64,000 nucleotides of DNA, taken from positions 1 to 64,000 of the forward strand of contig JBKBIP010000016.1 of the NCBI GenBank assembly GCA_046297495.1. Reading direction: 5' to 3'. This document shows, piece after piece, positions 8,173-15,995 of the stretch. Both the position numbers and the translations under genes were made by a program. This DNA is from JBKBIP01 sp046297495 (lineage in GTDB: Bacteria > Planctomycetota > Planctomycetia > Gemmatales > Gemmataceae). The notes beneath the pieces are model-generated. The model ran no database searches and was not told where the DNA came from. It saw only the letters and a list, made by a program, of their open reading frames with translations. Numbering within the stretch: position 1 is the stretch's first letter; the number at the start of each line of letters is the position of its first letter.

Positions 8173-8994
8173 ATGCTGTTTGCCTGGTTCAAGCAACGCC
8201 GACGCCGCCGGATCACAGCCGCCCCTTTTCCGCCCGTCTGGGAAGGGTATTTGCATAAAAATGTCGCTCTTTATGAATATCTGACCGAGGCCGAGCAAGC
8301 CAAATTGCGCGATGATCTGCGCATCTTCATGGCCGAGAAAACCTGGGAGGGCTGCGGCGGACAGCCAATCAACGATGAAGTGAAGGTGACGATCTCCGCT
8401 CAAGCGTGTTTGCTGGTGCTGGGTTTGACGCATGACTACTTTCAACGGGTGCAGTCGATTTTGGTCTATCCGTATGGTTATCGGCCTGAGCGCGACACGC
8501 CGGGACCGGACGGCTTGATTCATATGGATGGGGCGGGCAATCTCGGCGAATCGTGGTATCGCGGGCCGGTCATTCTCTCCTGGGCCGACGTGCTCGCCGA
8601 CGGCCAACACCCCGGCGGCGGCCGGAACTTGGTCTTCCATGAGTTCGCCCATCAGCTGGACATGCTCGACGGCCTGATTGACGGCACCCCGCCTTTGGAA
8701 ACGCCGGAGCAATACGACCGTTGGCGTCAAGTGATGACGTCGGAATATCAAAAACTGATCGAGGCGTCACTGCATGGCCGGGCCACGTTGCTCGATCAGT
8801 ACGGCACCACCAACGAAGGGGAGTTCTTCGCCGTGGCCACCGAATGTTTCTTTGACAAGCCCGTGCAAATGCAACGCCGCCATCCCCAGCTCTACGACAT
8901 CCTACGCGACTACTACCACCAAGACCCCGCCGCCCGCGTCGCCGCCCGTCACCACACTGCGCACCAGCACCACCCGAAGCACAATGGCAAGTAA
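8173..8994 (+). CDS. mtfA: MtfA-type zinc peptidase (M90 family)
   Basis: A 273-residue protein of the MtfA/M90 family. In enterobacteria MtfA is a zinc aminopeptidase that also binds the glucose repressor Mlc. The zinc motif HEFAHQLDMLDG, the following long helix, and the downstream NEGEFFAVATECFF stretch with the third ligand Glu are all present, as is the earlier SAQACLLVLGL segment. The C-terminus ends in a His-rich tail. ATG at 8173 has GAGGGG at a good distance. No mlc or PTS gene is nearby, so a link to glucose regulation cannot be assumed here. Confidence 0.9.
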   Translation: MLFAWFKQRRRRRITAAPFPPVWEGYLHKNVALYEYLTEAEQAKLRDDLRIFMAEKTWEGCGGQPINDEVKVTISAQACLLVLGLTHDYFQRVQSILVYPYGYRPERDTPGPDGLIHMDGAGNLGESWYRGPVILSWADVLADGQHPGGGRNLVFHEFAHQLDMLDGLIDGTPPLETPEQYDRWRQVMTSEYQKLIEASLHGRATLLDQYGTTNEGEFFAVATECFFDKPVQMQRRHPQLYDILRDYYHQDPAARVAARHHTAHQHHPKHNGK

Positions 8995-9093
8995 GGAATA
9001 AATTTCCACCGCTGGCCTTGTCCCCGTCAAGAAGGTACGATACTCGATGGTTCACGTTCTGGCCTTTCCGTGTGACATATAGGGAGCAGGGCC

Positions 9094-10389
9094 TTGACAT
9101 CCCCACCAGCGCAGCGCGTGGTCATCGTCGGCGGCGGTTTCGGGGGCTTGACGGCGGCGCGGAAGCTGCGTTCCGCTCCCGTGCAGGTGACGTTGGTGGA
9201 TCGCCGCAATTTTCACTTGTTTCAACCCCTGTTGTATCAAGTGGCCACGGGGGCGCTATCGCCAGCCAACATCGCCACGCCGTTGCGGGCCATCCTGAAA
9301 CGTCAGAAAAACACGCAGGTGATGTTGGGCGAAGTGACCGACATCGACGTGCCTCAACGGCGCGTGCTCGCGGATTTTGGTCCTTTGGCATACGATACGT
9401 TGATCGTCGCCACGGGGGCCACGCACCATTATTTCGGACATGACAACTGGGCGACGGCGGCACCGGGGTTGAAAACCATCGAGGATGCTACGGCCATTCG
9501 CCGCCGGGTGCTGCTGGCCTTCGAGGAAGCGGAACGCACCACCGACCCGGAACGGCGCAAGGCCTTGCTCACGTTCCTGATCGTTGGCGGTGGGCCGACG
9601 GGATTGGAGATGGCCGGCGCCATCGCGGAATTGGCCGATTTCACCCTGGCCCGTGATTTTCGCGCCTTTGATCCCAGCTCGGCCCGTATCATCCTGGTGG
9701 AGGGAATGGAGCGCGTCTTGCCCCCCTATCCCCCCGACCTGTCGGCGAAGGCCAAACATTTGCTCGAAAAAATGGGAGTGGAAGTCTGGCTCAACGCCAA
9801 AGTCATCGACGTGCAACCCCAATGTGTGACCGTGGAACGCGACGGTGAAGCGAAACAGGTGCCCGCGCATACCCTCATTTGGGCGGCAGGGGTCAAGGCG
9901 TCGCCGCTCGGCCAAAAGCTGGCGGCAGCCACGGGCGCGGAGCTGGATCGCGCCGGGCGGGTCAAGGTGCAGCCCGATTTGTCGCTGCCTGGTCATCCAG
10001 AGATTTTCGTCATTGGTGACATGGCCCTAGTTGTTCAAGACAACGGCCAGCCGGTTCCCGGCGTGGCGCCGGCGGCGATTCAACAAGGGGCCTACGTGGC
10101 TCGCGTCATCGATCAGCGGCTGCGCGGCCGGGAACCACCGCCGTTTCGCTATCACAACAAGGGCAGCATGGCCACCATCGGCCGCGCCGCCGCCGTCGCC
10201 GATCTGGGCTGCTGCCGTTTCTCCGGCTGGCTCGCCTGGCTGGCGTGGCTGTTCATTCACTTGCTGTACATCATCCGCTTCGAAAACCGGGTGCTGATTC
10301 TGATTCAATGGGCCTGGAATTACTTCACGCGCAACCGTTCCGCGCGGCTCATCGCGCATCCCGAACCGCCGTCAACGCCACGCGAATGA
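9094..10389 (+). CDS. NDH-2-like NAD(P)/FAD-dependent dehydrogenase
   Basis: A 431-residue pyridine nucleotide-disulfide oxidoreductase of the type II NADH dehydrogenase class. The FAD-binding GGGFGGLTAARKL is at residues 12-24, YDTLIVATGATHHYFGHD follows, the NADH-binding VGGGPTGLEMAGAIAEL lies mid-chain, and the second FAD motif is VIGDMALV. A hydrophobic C-terminal stretch (GWLAWLAWLFIHLLYIIRF) fits membrane attachment. Such enzymes pass electrons from NADH to quinone without pumping protons. The start is taken as TTG at 9094 after a purine-rich AGGGAGCAGGG. The next gene begins 20 bases after the stop. Confidence 0.9.
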   Translation: MTSPPAQRVVIVGGGFGGLTAARKLRSAPVQVTLVDRRNFHLFQPLLYQVATGALSPANIATPLRAILKRQKNTQVMLGEVTDIDVPQRRVLADFGPLAYDTLIVATGATHHYFGHDNWATAAPGLKTIEDATAIRRRVLLAFEEAERTTDPERRKALLTFLIVGGGPTGLEMAGAIAELADFTLARDFRAFDPSSARIILVEGMERVLPPYPPDLSAKAKHLLEKMGVEVWLNAKVIDVQPQCVTVERDGEAKQVPAHTLIWAAGVKASPLGQKLAAATGAELDRAGRVKVQPDLSLPGHPEIFVIGDMALVVQDNGQPVPGVAPAAIQQGAYVARVIDQRLRGREPPPFRYHNKGSMATIGRAAAVADLGCCRFSGWLAWLAWLFIHLLYIIRFENRVLILIQWAWNYFTRNRSARLIAHPEPPSTPRE

Positions 10390-10409
10390 AAGGCTGGGAG
10401 GACCATCTC

Positions 10410-12110
10410 ATGACATGGTTTCCGAAATGGCTGCCGATCCTGTGTCTTTGGCTGGCTGGAGCAGCGGCAATGCCAGCTCAGCAGCCGGCGGCCCTCGACT
10501 TGGTTCCCGAAGATGCCGCCGTGGCCTTGGTGGTGCGCGACTTGGCCGAGCTGCGGCAACGGGGCGACCAGTTCGCCGAAGCCAGCAACATGGACCTGCG
10601 CGAAGGAAACCGCCCCACCCACTTGTTCAAAATGCTGTTCGATTACTTAAAGCTCAAGAAAGGGGTGGATGAAAACGGCGCGGCGGCCATCGTACTCCCG
10701 AACCTCGGAAAAGGGACTGGCACCCACCTGGACGTGATGCAGCTTCTCCAGATCGTTTTCATCGTTCCCTTCACCAACGCCGCGGACATCTTGGCGAACT
10801 ACAACCTGAAACCAGAGGATGTCAAACCCGGAAAAGCGACCAGTGCGAATGGGTGGCAGATTCTGATCAAGGACAAGCACTTGTATATCGGCTTCAGCGC
10901 CAATCTGTCGAAAGTGGCTCAGGCCAAGCCCATCACGGCGGCCCTCAGTCCCCAACAGCGCGCGGCGTTGGCTCAGTCCGATGTCGGCTTTGTGTTGGGA
11001 GCGCAAACATCTGGCAACCTTTGGCCAGCTCTCTTGGATGGACTGAAAACCGACGTCCAGCGTCAAGCCGATGCCGCCGACCTACCCGCCGCCAAAGACC
11101 TGCTGGCAACCGTCGAGGAGACACGTTTCATCGTCGCTGGCATGAAGCTGGGCAAGGATGGTATTGATTTTGATGTTATCATCACTTTCCTGCAAACTGA
11201 TGAGGGGACGGCCACGAAATTCTTGTCCGTGCTGCGTGGCGGACCCGGAGCGACCGATTTGAACAGCTTGCCGCCGGTCGCCCACCCGCTGCTGGTCTAT
11301 GCCGCCAAAGGGGACGGAGTGCGCAACTTGACCATCGCCCGCATGTTGCTGCGCCTGGTGCTGCGGCAAACCCCCGGCGTCGAGCAAGTGATCCCCGCCG
11401 CCGAGCGCCAGAAACTGATCGAGGCCTTCGATGAAATGTATCAACGTTTGAAGGGAAGCCGGGCGGTGCTCTACGCCACCGGACAGCAGGATGAGAAAGT
11501 CGGCGTCTTGGCGGTCATCGGCATTTTGGACCTGGACGATCCCGCGCCGCATCTGGCCCGCTGGGCCGACTTGGCCGAGATCGCCACCACTGCCAGCCAG
11601 CGCGCCACGCCGGACGGCAAACCGCCACGCTTCAGTTACGTTCCCCAAGCCGAGACCATCGACGGCGTGCGCGTCGATCACTTGCGCGTCACCGTCCCCG
11701 ATCTGTCCGCCGAAGAAGAAAAAAACCTGCGCCATTGGCTCGGGGCGGACTGGCACACGCTACGCCTGGCCGTGCTCGATAAGGGGGTCGTCCTGCTGCT
11801 CGGCTCGGATGGGGCAACACTGCGGCAAACCCTGAAGCTGCGTCAATCTGATGACAAAGGCTTGGCGCTAAGCAAGGACATCATGGCCGCTGGGGGCCGC
11901 CTGGCGCCGGAACGCAAGCTGGAGTTCTTATTCAATCTCGATTCCATCCGCATGCTATCCGAAAGCGCCGTCAAAGCCGAGCCATCCCGGCAACTTACTG
12001 CCACTGCTATGACCATCGAGCCGGACCGCTTGCACTTCCAGTTTTACGCGCCGATGTCCGACGTGCGGGCTTTCATCAAGATCAATGGGATGGAAAGAAC
12101 AGAGGAATAG
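10410..12110 (+). CDS. Large secreted protein of unknown function
   Basis: A 566-residue protein with an N-terminal signal peptide (WLPILCLWLAGAAAMPAQ). It then begins with ALDLVPEDAAVALVVRDLAEL, a strand-helix start like that of DUF3352-type extracytoplasmic proteins. No catalytic motif or second membrane segment was seen. ATG at 10410 follows GGGAGG and puts the signal peptide at the very N-terminus; the longer reading to 10245 would overlap the dehydrogenase gene by 145 bases and is unlikely. I do not recognise the family with certainty. Close spacing suggests co-transcription with the dehydrogenase. Confidence 0.7.
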   Translation: MTWFPKWLPILCLWLAGAAAMPAQQPAALDLVPEDAAVALVVRDLAELRQRGDQFAEASNMDLREGNRPTHLFKMLFDYLKLKKGVDENGAAAIVLPNLGKGTGTHLDVMQLLQIVFIVPFTNAADILANYNLKPEDVKPGKATSANGWQILIKDKHLYIGFSANLSKVAQAKPITAALSPQQRAALAQSDVGFVLGAQTSGNLWPALLDGLKTDVQRQADAADLPAAKDLLATVEETRFIVAGMKLGKDGIDFDVIITFLQTDEGTATKFLSVLRGGPGATDLNSLPPVAHPLLVYAAKGDGVRNLTIARMLLRLVLRQTPGVEQVIPAAERQKLIEAFDEMYQRLKGSRAVLYATGQQDEKVGVLAVIGILDLDDPAPHLARWADLAEIATTASQRATPDGKPPRFSYVPQAETIDGVRVDHLRVTVPDLSAEEEKNLRHWLGADWHTLRLAVLDKGVVLLLGSDGATLRQTLKLRQSDDKGLALSKDIMAAGGRLAPERKLEFLFNLDSIRMLSESAVKAEPSRQLTATAMTIEPDRLHFQFYAPMSDVRAFIKINGMERTEE

Positions 12111-12521
12111 AACTATTCCTCCGGCAAACCAGATGGCCGGAGTAATATCGTTACCAACCGCATTTCCGTTTCGCCATTTTCTCCAAGTTGATCAGCCGCG
12201 CTAAATAGCGGAGCCAGCGGCGCCGATAAGCCTCTAATGACCAGGCCGCGCAAAGATTGCGCTAGCATCTCACGACGCGGCGTGGCTGAGTGTGTCAGCT
12301 GGGGCAAGGCGATTCGGCGTAAGTCCAAGAATGTCGTGCTCTCCCCCTTTCCCAGCTGGAAACACCCGGTCGCCTGATCCCGCGATGGACTGCGCTGGAC
12401 ATTCTCGTCCAATCTGTTATCTCATGGCGGTTCCGTCGCGCGGGTGGATTCCATCATTTCACGAAACAACTTGACACCGGCCGTCGGCCACGAACGCGCA
12501 CCTATCTCGGAGGAGATGGTT
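12111..12521. other. Intergenic region before bestrophin gene
   Basis: About 410 bases without a supported gene. A 99-residue minus-strand ORF (12113-12412) has no ribosome site and no recognisable domain. Weak protein-like wording near its C-terminus might mean a decayed gene, but nothing firm can be said. Confidence 0.35.
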
Positions 12522-13484
12522 TTGAAAGTGCAACCTGATCGCAACGGCTTCTGGCGCGATGCTTTTGCCATCCAGGGTTCTATCACGCCTTATGTAGTGC
12601 GGTACGTCTTCGCTTTCGGCCTCATTGCCGCTGGCGTGTGCGTGCTTTCGTGGGCAGTGGAATATGTGTTTGAGGTGCGGATCAATTTGGAAGTCGCCCC
12701 GCACGAAATCGCCGGCGCCGCCTTGGGCTTGCTTCTCATTCTGCGAACCAATGCCGGTTATGACCGTTGGTGGGAAGCCCGCAAGTTGTGGGGCGGTATC
12801 GTCAATCAATCGCGTAATCTTGTCATCAGTGCCATGTCCTACGGTCCGGCGGACCCGGAATGGCGAGAAAACTTCGTCCGTTGGGCGGCGGTCTTTCCGC
12901 ATATCGCCCGGCGCAGCTTGCGCGGCGAGCCACCCTCCGGGGACGTGATCGCCTTGGTCGGTCCGGACGAAACCGCGCGACTGACATCCGTTAATCACAT
13001 GCCAAGCTTCGTGGCCCTGCGGCTCGCCGGATTGTTGCGCGAAGCCCGCGACCGTTTGCAGATGGATGCGTTCGCCTTTCTGCAAGTGGATAAGGAACGT
13101 GCCTTGCTCATCGATCATCTCGGGGCTTGCGAGCGCATCTTAAAAACTCCGCTTCCCGTCGTGTATGCCATCAAGATTCGGCGTTTCATCACCTTGTTCT
13201 TATTGACCTTGCCGTTCGCCCTGTTGCACCGCGTCGAAAACATCTGGCTGATTCCCTTCATCACGATGCTAGTTGCTTATCCCTTGATCTGCTTGGATCA
13301 GATCGGCGTCGAGCTGCAAAACCCCTTCGCTAAGACACACCTGAGCCATTTGCCGCTCCGCGACATTTCCGCCACCATTGAAGGCAACCTGATCGGCCTG
13401 TTGCAAGCGCAAACCGATTTGCTGGAAAACGCGCCATTGGAAAACAACAACCAGTGGCCGCTGAAACTAAAAAAATGTTCGTGA
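12522..13484 (+). CDS. Bestrophin-like membrane channel protein
   Basis: A protein of about 320 residues of the bestrophin/UPF0187 (YneE) family, which forms pentameric anion or cation channels. Evidence is the N-terminal WRDAFAIQGSITPYVVRYV, the first helices, the conserved LLILRTNAGYDRWWEARKLWG, the LPVVYAIKIRRF strand, and the C-terminal IGVELQNPF motif. The TTG at 12522 has GGAGGAG six bases upstream. An ATG at 12516 is too close to it, and the ATG at 12444 lacks a site. The conserved domain is complete with any of these starts. It is convergent with the polyprenyl synthase gene. Confidence 0.88.
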   Translation: MKVQPDRNGFWRDAFAIQGSITPYVVRYVFAFGLIAAGVCVLSWAVEYVFEVRINLEVAPHEIAGAALGLLLILRTNAGYDRWWEARKLWGGIVNQSRNLVISAMSYGPADPEWRENFVRWAAVFPHIARRSLRGEPPSGDVIALVGPDETARLTSVNHMPSFVALRLAGLLREARDRLQMDAFAFLQVDKERALLIDHLGACERILKTPLPVVYAIKIRRFITLFLLTLPFALLHRVENIWLIPFITMLVAYPLICLDQIGVELQNPFAKTHLSHLPLRDISATIEGNLIGLLQAQTDLLENAPLENNNQWPLKLKKCS

Positions 13485-13539
13485 TCCAGGGATGACATCT
13501 GGGCAAATAATCGGAAAACGCCGGATCAGGAATCGAGAT

Positions 13540-14541
13540 TTATTTCTCTCGATGCACGACGCGCTCCGTAAGCGTCTCGAGAATGTCTCGGAAATGGGAT
13601 GGCGGCAAGCACTTTAGCTCATCGCGGGCTTGCTGGGCGAATTGCTCGGCTCGCTGACGAGCGTAGGACAAGGCCGCGCTCGCTTCCAGATAGGGAACCA
13701 GCGTCTGGCGCTTATGATTGCCGGGGGTGTCGAGGATGTGTCGGATGCGGTTGGCGATGTCGGCGGGCGTTTGCTCCAGCGCGTGAATCAGCGGCAACGT
13801 CAATTTCCGCTGGTCCAGGTCGGTGCCGAGCGATTTGCCGGTGGTTCGTTCCTCGCCGATCAGGTCCAGCAGGTCATCGGCGATTTGAAAGGCCATGCCC
13901 AGCCAGCGGCCGAAGTTGGCCAGGTTTTCCACCACTTCATCGGCGGCATCGCTATAGATGGCCCCCAGTCGGCAGCAACAAGAAGTTAGCTCCGCCGTCT
14001 TGCCGTCGATGATGGCGAGGTATTCTTCTTCACTCAGGCGTAAGTTGCCCCGCTCGCCAACCTGTTGCAACTCTCCCTCGCACACGCGGTTGGTGGCCGC
14101 GCCAATGATCCGGCAAGCGCGGGCATCGACCGTACTGGCCAAATAGAACGATTGCGTGAACAGATAATCCCCCAACAGGATGCTGGTCTGATTCCCCCAG
14201 CAGGCATTGACGGTGGCCACATGGCGGCGCACGGAGGCTTCGTCAAGCACATCGTCATGGACCAGCGTGGCGGTGTGAATCATTTCGACGACCGCCCCCA
14301 AGACATGATGGACGGGCCGCACGCCGCCGCAGGCATGGGCCGTCAGCAAGAGCAACATCGGCCGCAGCCGCTTGCCACGATAGTGATTGAGATGCGTCAC
14401 CATCTCGCGCACATGGGGACGGGGGCTGTCCAAGGTCGCGGCCAGGATGCGCTCCACTTGCTCTAGGTCGCTGGCCAGAGGAGCAAACAGCATGGTGGGA
14501 GCAGCGGTCGTGGTTGATGGGGTCTGCAACACAGGATTCAT
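13540..14541 (-). CDS. Polyprenyl diphosphate synthase
   Basis: A 333-residue trans-isoprenyl diphosphate synthase. The first Asp-rich motif DDVLD (in LVHDDVLDEASVRR) and the second, DDLLD (in AFQIADDLLDLIGEE), bind the magnesium-diphosphate. GKRLRPMLLLL and GKSLGTDLDQRKLTLPLI are further family signatures. It extends allylic diphosphates with IPP, probably to the long chain of quinone side chains; chain length cannot be read safely. IspE, also in this window, supplies the upstream MEP pathway. ATG at 14541 has GGGAG upstream. Confidence 0.92.
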   Translation of the reverse strand: MNPVLQTPSTTTAAPTMLFAPLASDLEQVERILAATLDSPRPHVREMVTHLNHYRGKRLRPMLLLLTAHACGGVRPVHHVLGAVVEMIHTATLVHDDVLDEASVRRHVATVNACWGNQTSILLGDYLFTQSFYLASTVDARACRIIGAATNRVCEGELQQVGERGNLRLSEEEYLAIIDGKTAELTSCCCRLGAIYSDAADEVVENLANFGRWLGMAFQIADDLLDLIGEERTTGKSLGTDLDQRKLTLPLIHALEQTPADIANRIRHILDTPGNHKRQTLVPYLEASAALSYARQRAEQFAQQARDELKCLPPSHFRDILETLTERVVHREK

Positions 14542-14642
14542 GGCACTCCCGCTCGGGATGGTAAGGGGAACCGTTCGTCTCTGCCAAAAGATTTTTGAAT
14601 TTTCAATCTATTTTGAATTTTTATCAGCCGCGATAGGACCTG

Positions 14643-15119
14643 TCAATCATCCCGGCGAAAAGTACCGCTCCGGCCGCCGCTTTTTTCCTCTAGCCGAATC
14701 CGCTCGATGGTCAGGGCGCGATCCACTGCTTTACACATGTCATAAACCGTCAAGGCGGCGACGCTGGCGGCGGTGAGCGCTTCCATCTCCACTCCCGTCC
14801 GGCCCACAACGCGCACCGTGGCGTCAATGCGCAAGGTCGTGTCGCTCTCGAAGGTGAAATCCACCGTGGCGCTGGTGATGGGCAAGGGATGACACAGGGG
14901 AATCAAATCGCCGGTTCGCTTGGCGGCCATGATGCCGGCCAGGCGGGCCACCTCGCGGACATCCCCCTTGGCGAGTTGCTTGTCGCGGATCAGCCGGGCC
15001 GTCGCTTCCGCCATGCGCACCACGGCGCTGGCCCGCGCCGCGCGCGTTGTTTCCGGTTTGTCACTGGTATCCACCATCCGGCTAGCGCCGTGCTCATCGA
15101 AATGCGTCAGTTCCGCCAT
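14643..15119 (-). CDS. moaC: Cyclic pyranopterin monophosphate synthase MoaC
   Basis: A 158-residue protein matching the usual MoaC length. It makes cyclic pyranopterin monophosphate in molybdenum cofactor synthesis, after MoaA. Signature parts are MVDTSDKPETTRAARASA, GIMAAKRTGDLIPLCHPLP, the active-site region GVEMEALTAASVAALTVYDM, and the Lys/Asp segment CKAVDR. ATG at 15119 follows GGGAG. No other moa gene lies beside it. A molybdopterin-dependent sulfite oxidase-type enzyme at 30952-32166 is one likely user of the cofactor. Confidence 0.96.
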   Translation of the reverse strand: MAELTHFDEHGASRMVDTSDKPETTRAARASAVVRMAEATARLIRDKQLAKGDVREVARLAGIMAAKRTGDLIPLCHPLPITSATVDFTFESDTTLRIDATVRVVGRTGVEMEALTAASVAALTVYDMCKAVDRALTIERIRLEEKSGGRSGTFRRDD

Positions 15120-15269
15120 GCGCGCTCTCCCAAATCAGGCCGAGGGGCTTCCTTCATTTTATCAACCGCAAGTTGGGGTGACTTGATAACCGATCCGTGG
15201 GTGGCGCACGAACCACGAGCGGAATCAAAGACGCCGTGGAATAAATAGCTCGCGGCTAAAAATGGCGTC

Positions 15270-15854
15270 TCAGCGCGCGTCTTTTCGCGCCTGGTTGCGG
15301 CGGCCGCGCGCGGAACTGTGTTTTTGTTTGCGCAGCTTGCCGGCTTCCGTCAAGCGGCTCTGCTTGGCTGCTGATTCCACCTTGATCTTTTTGACATTAG
15401 TTTGACCTTTGGCGGCGGCAGTGGAACGAGCCGGTCGAGCGGGTTTGGCCGGTGGCTTGGTGGCGGCGCGGCGCGGCAGCGGGGTCGGCGCGGGTTGGTC
15501 GGTCGGGGCGGCCTCCGTGGGGGCTGGCGTGGCCGCCGCGGCTTCCTTCGCTTCGACATCGGCCAGCCCTTGCTCGTAGCGTTCCAACGTCTCCATGAAC
15601 AGCATTTCCTTCCGCCGCGTCCGTTCATTGCCTTTGGAAGGAGTCCGGCCTTTCGGCTCTTGCTTGCCGCGCGCTTCACGCTGTTGCCGATCCGCCAGCT
15701 GGCGATACTTGTCGCGCAGCTTTTGGGCACGCTCCGCGTTCTTGCGCAGCTGAGCTGGGGATAGCTTCTTGACAGCGGACGCGAGGCTGTTCAAGTAAAG
15801 GGTCAATTCCGGTTGGGTGCAAAGCTGGCGCGCTTCCGGCGTGCGGATGGTCAT
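15270..15854 (-). CDS. Basic Ala/Lys/Pro-rich protein of unknown function
   Basis: A 194-residue protein beginning MTIRTPEARQLC. The N-terminal 90 residues are charged and helical-looking (LSPAQLRKNAERAQKLRDKYRQ). An Ala/Pro-rich low-complexity linker follows, then a strongly basic C-terminus (KLRKQKHSSARGRRNQARK). Composition suggests nucleic-acid binding, but no domain is recognised. ATG at 15854 is preceded by AGGAGG at a good distance, so the longer reading to 15983 is rejected. It lies just after the TPR-sulfotransferase gene on the same strand. Confidence 0.7.
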   Translation of the reverse strand: MTIRTPEARQLCTQPELTLYLNSLASAVKKLSPAQLRKNAERAQKLRDKYRQLADRQQREARGKQEPKGRTPSKGNERTRRKEMLFMETLERYEQGLADVEAKEAAAATPAPTEAAPTDQPAPTPLPRRAATKPPAKPARPARSTAAAKGQTNVKKIKVESAAKQSRLTEAGKLRKQKHSSARGRRNQARKDAR

Positions 15855-15995
15855 AGCGAAGTCCTCCTGTATTCGTGAAACAGACATCTTCAAAATACGG
15901 ACACACGAAGTCCCGTCAATTGGGATGACGGAGTTGCTCACCCCGACCGATTGTCGCGCGGGCGGCCGGCGTGATTCAGCCAAGAAACGACCTGT

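Noticed and set aside
10245..10409. N-terminal extension of the secreted protein at 10410
   Set aside because: It overlaps the dehydrogenase gene by 145 bases, and would bury the signal peptide; GGGAGG supports 10410.
12113..12412. 99-residue minus-strand ORF
   Set aside because: No ribosome site and no family; kept only as a note in the gap description.
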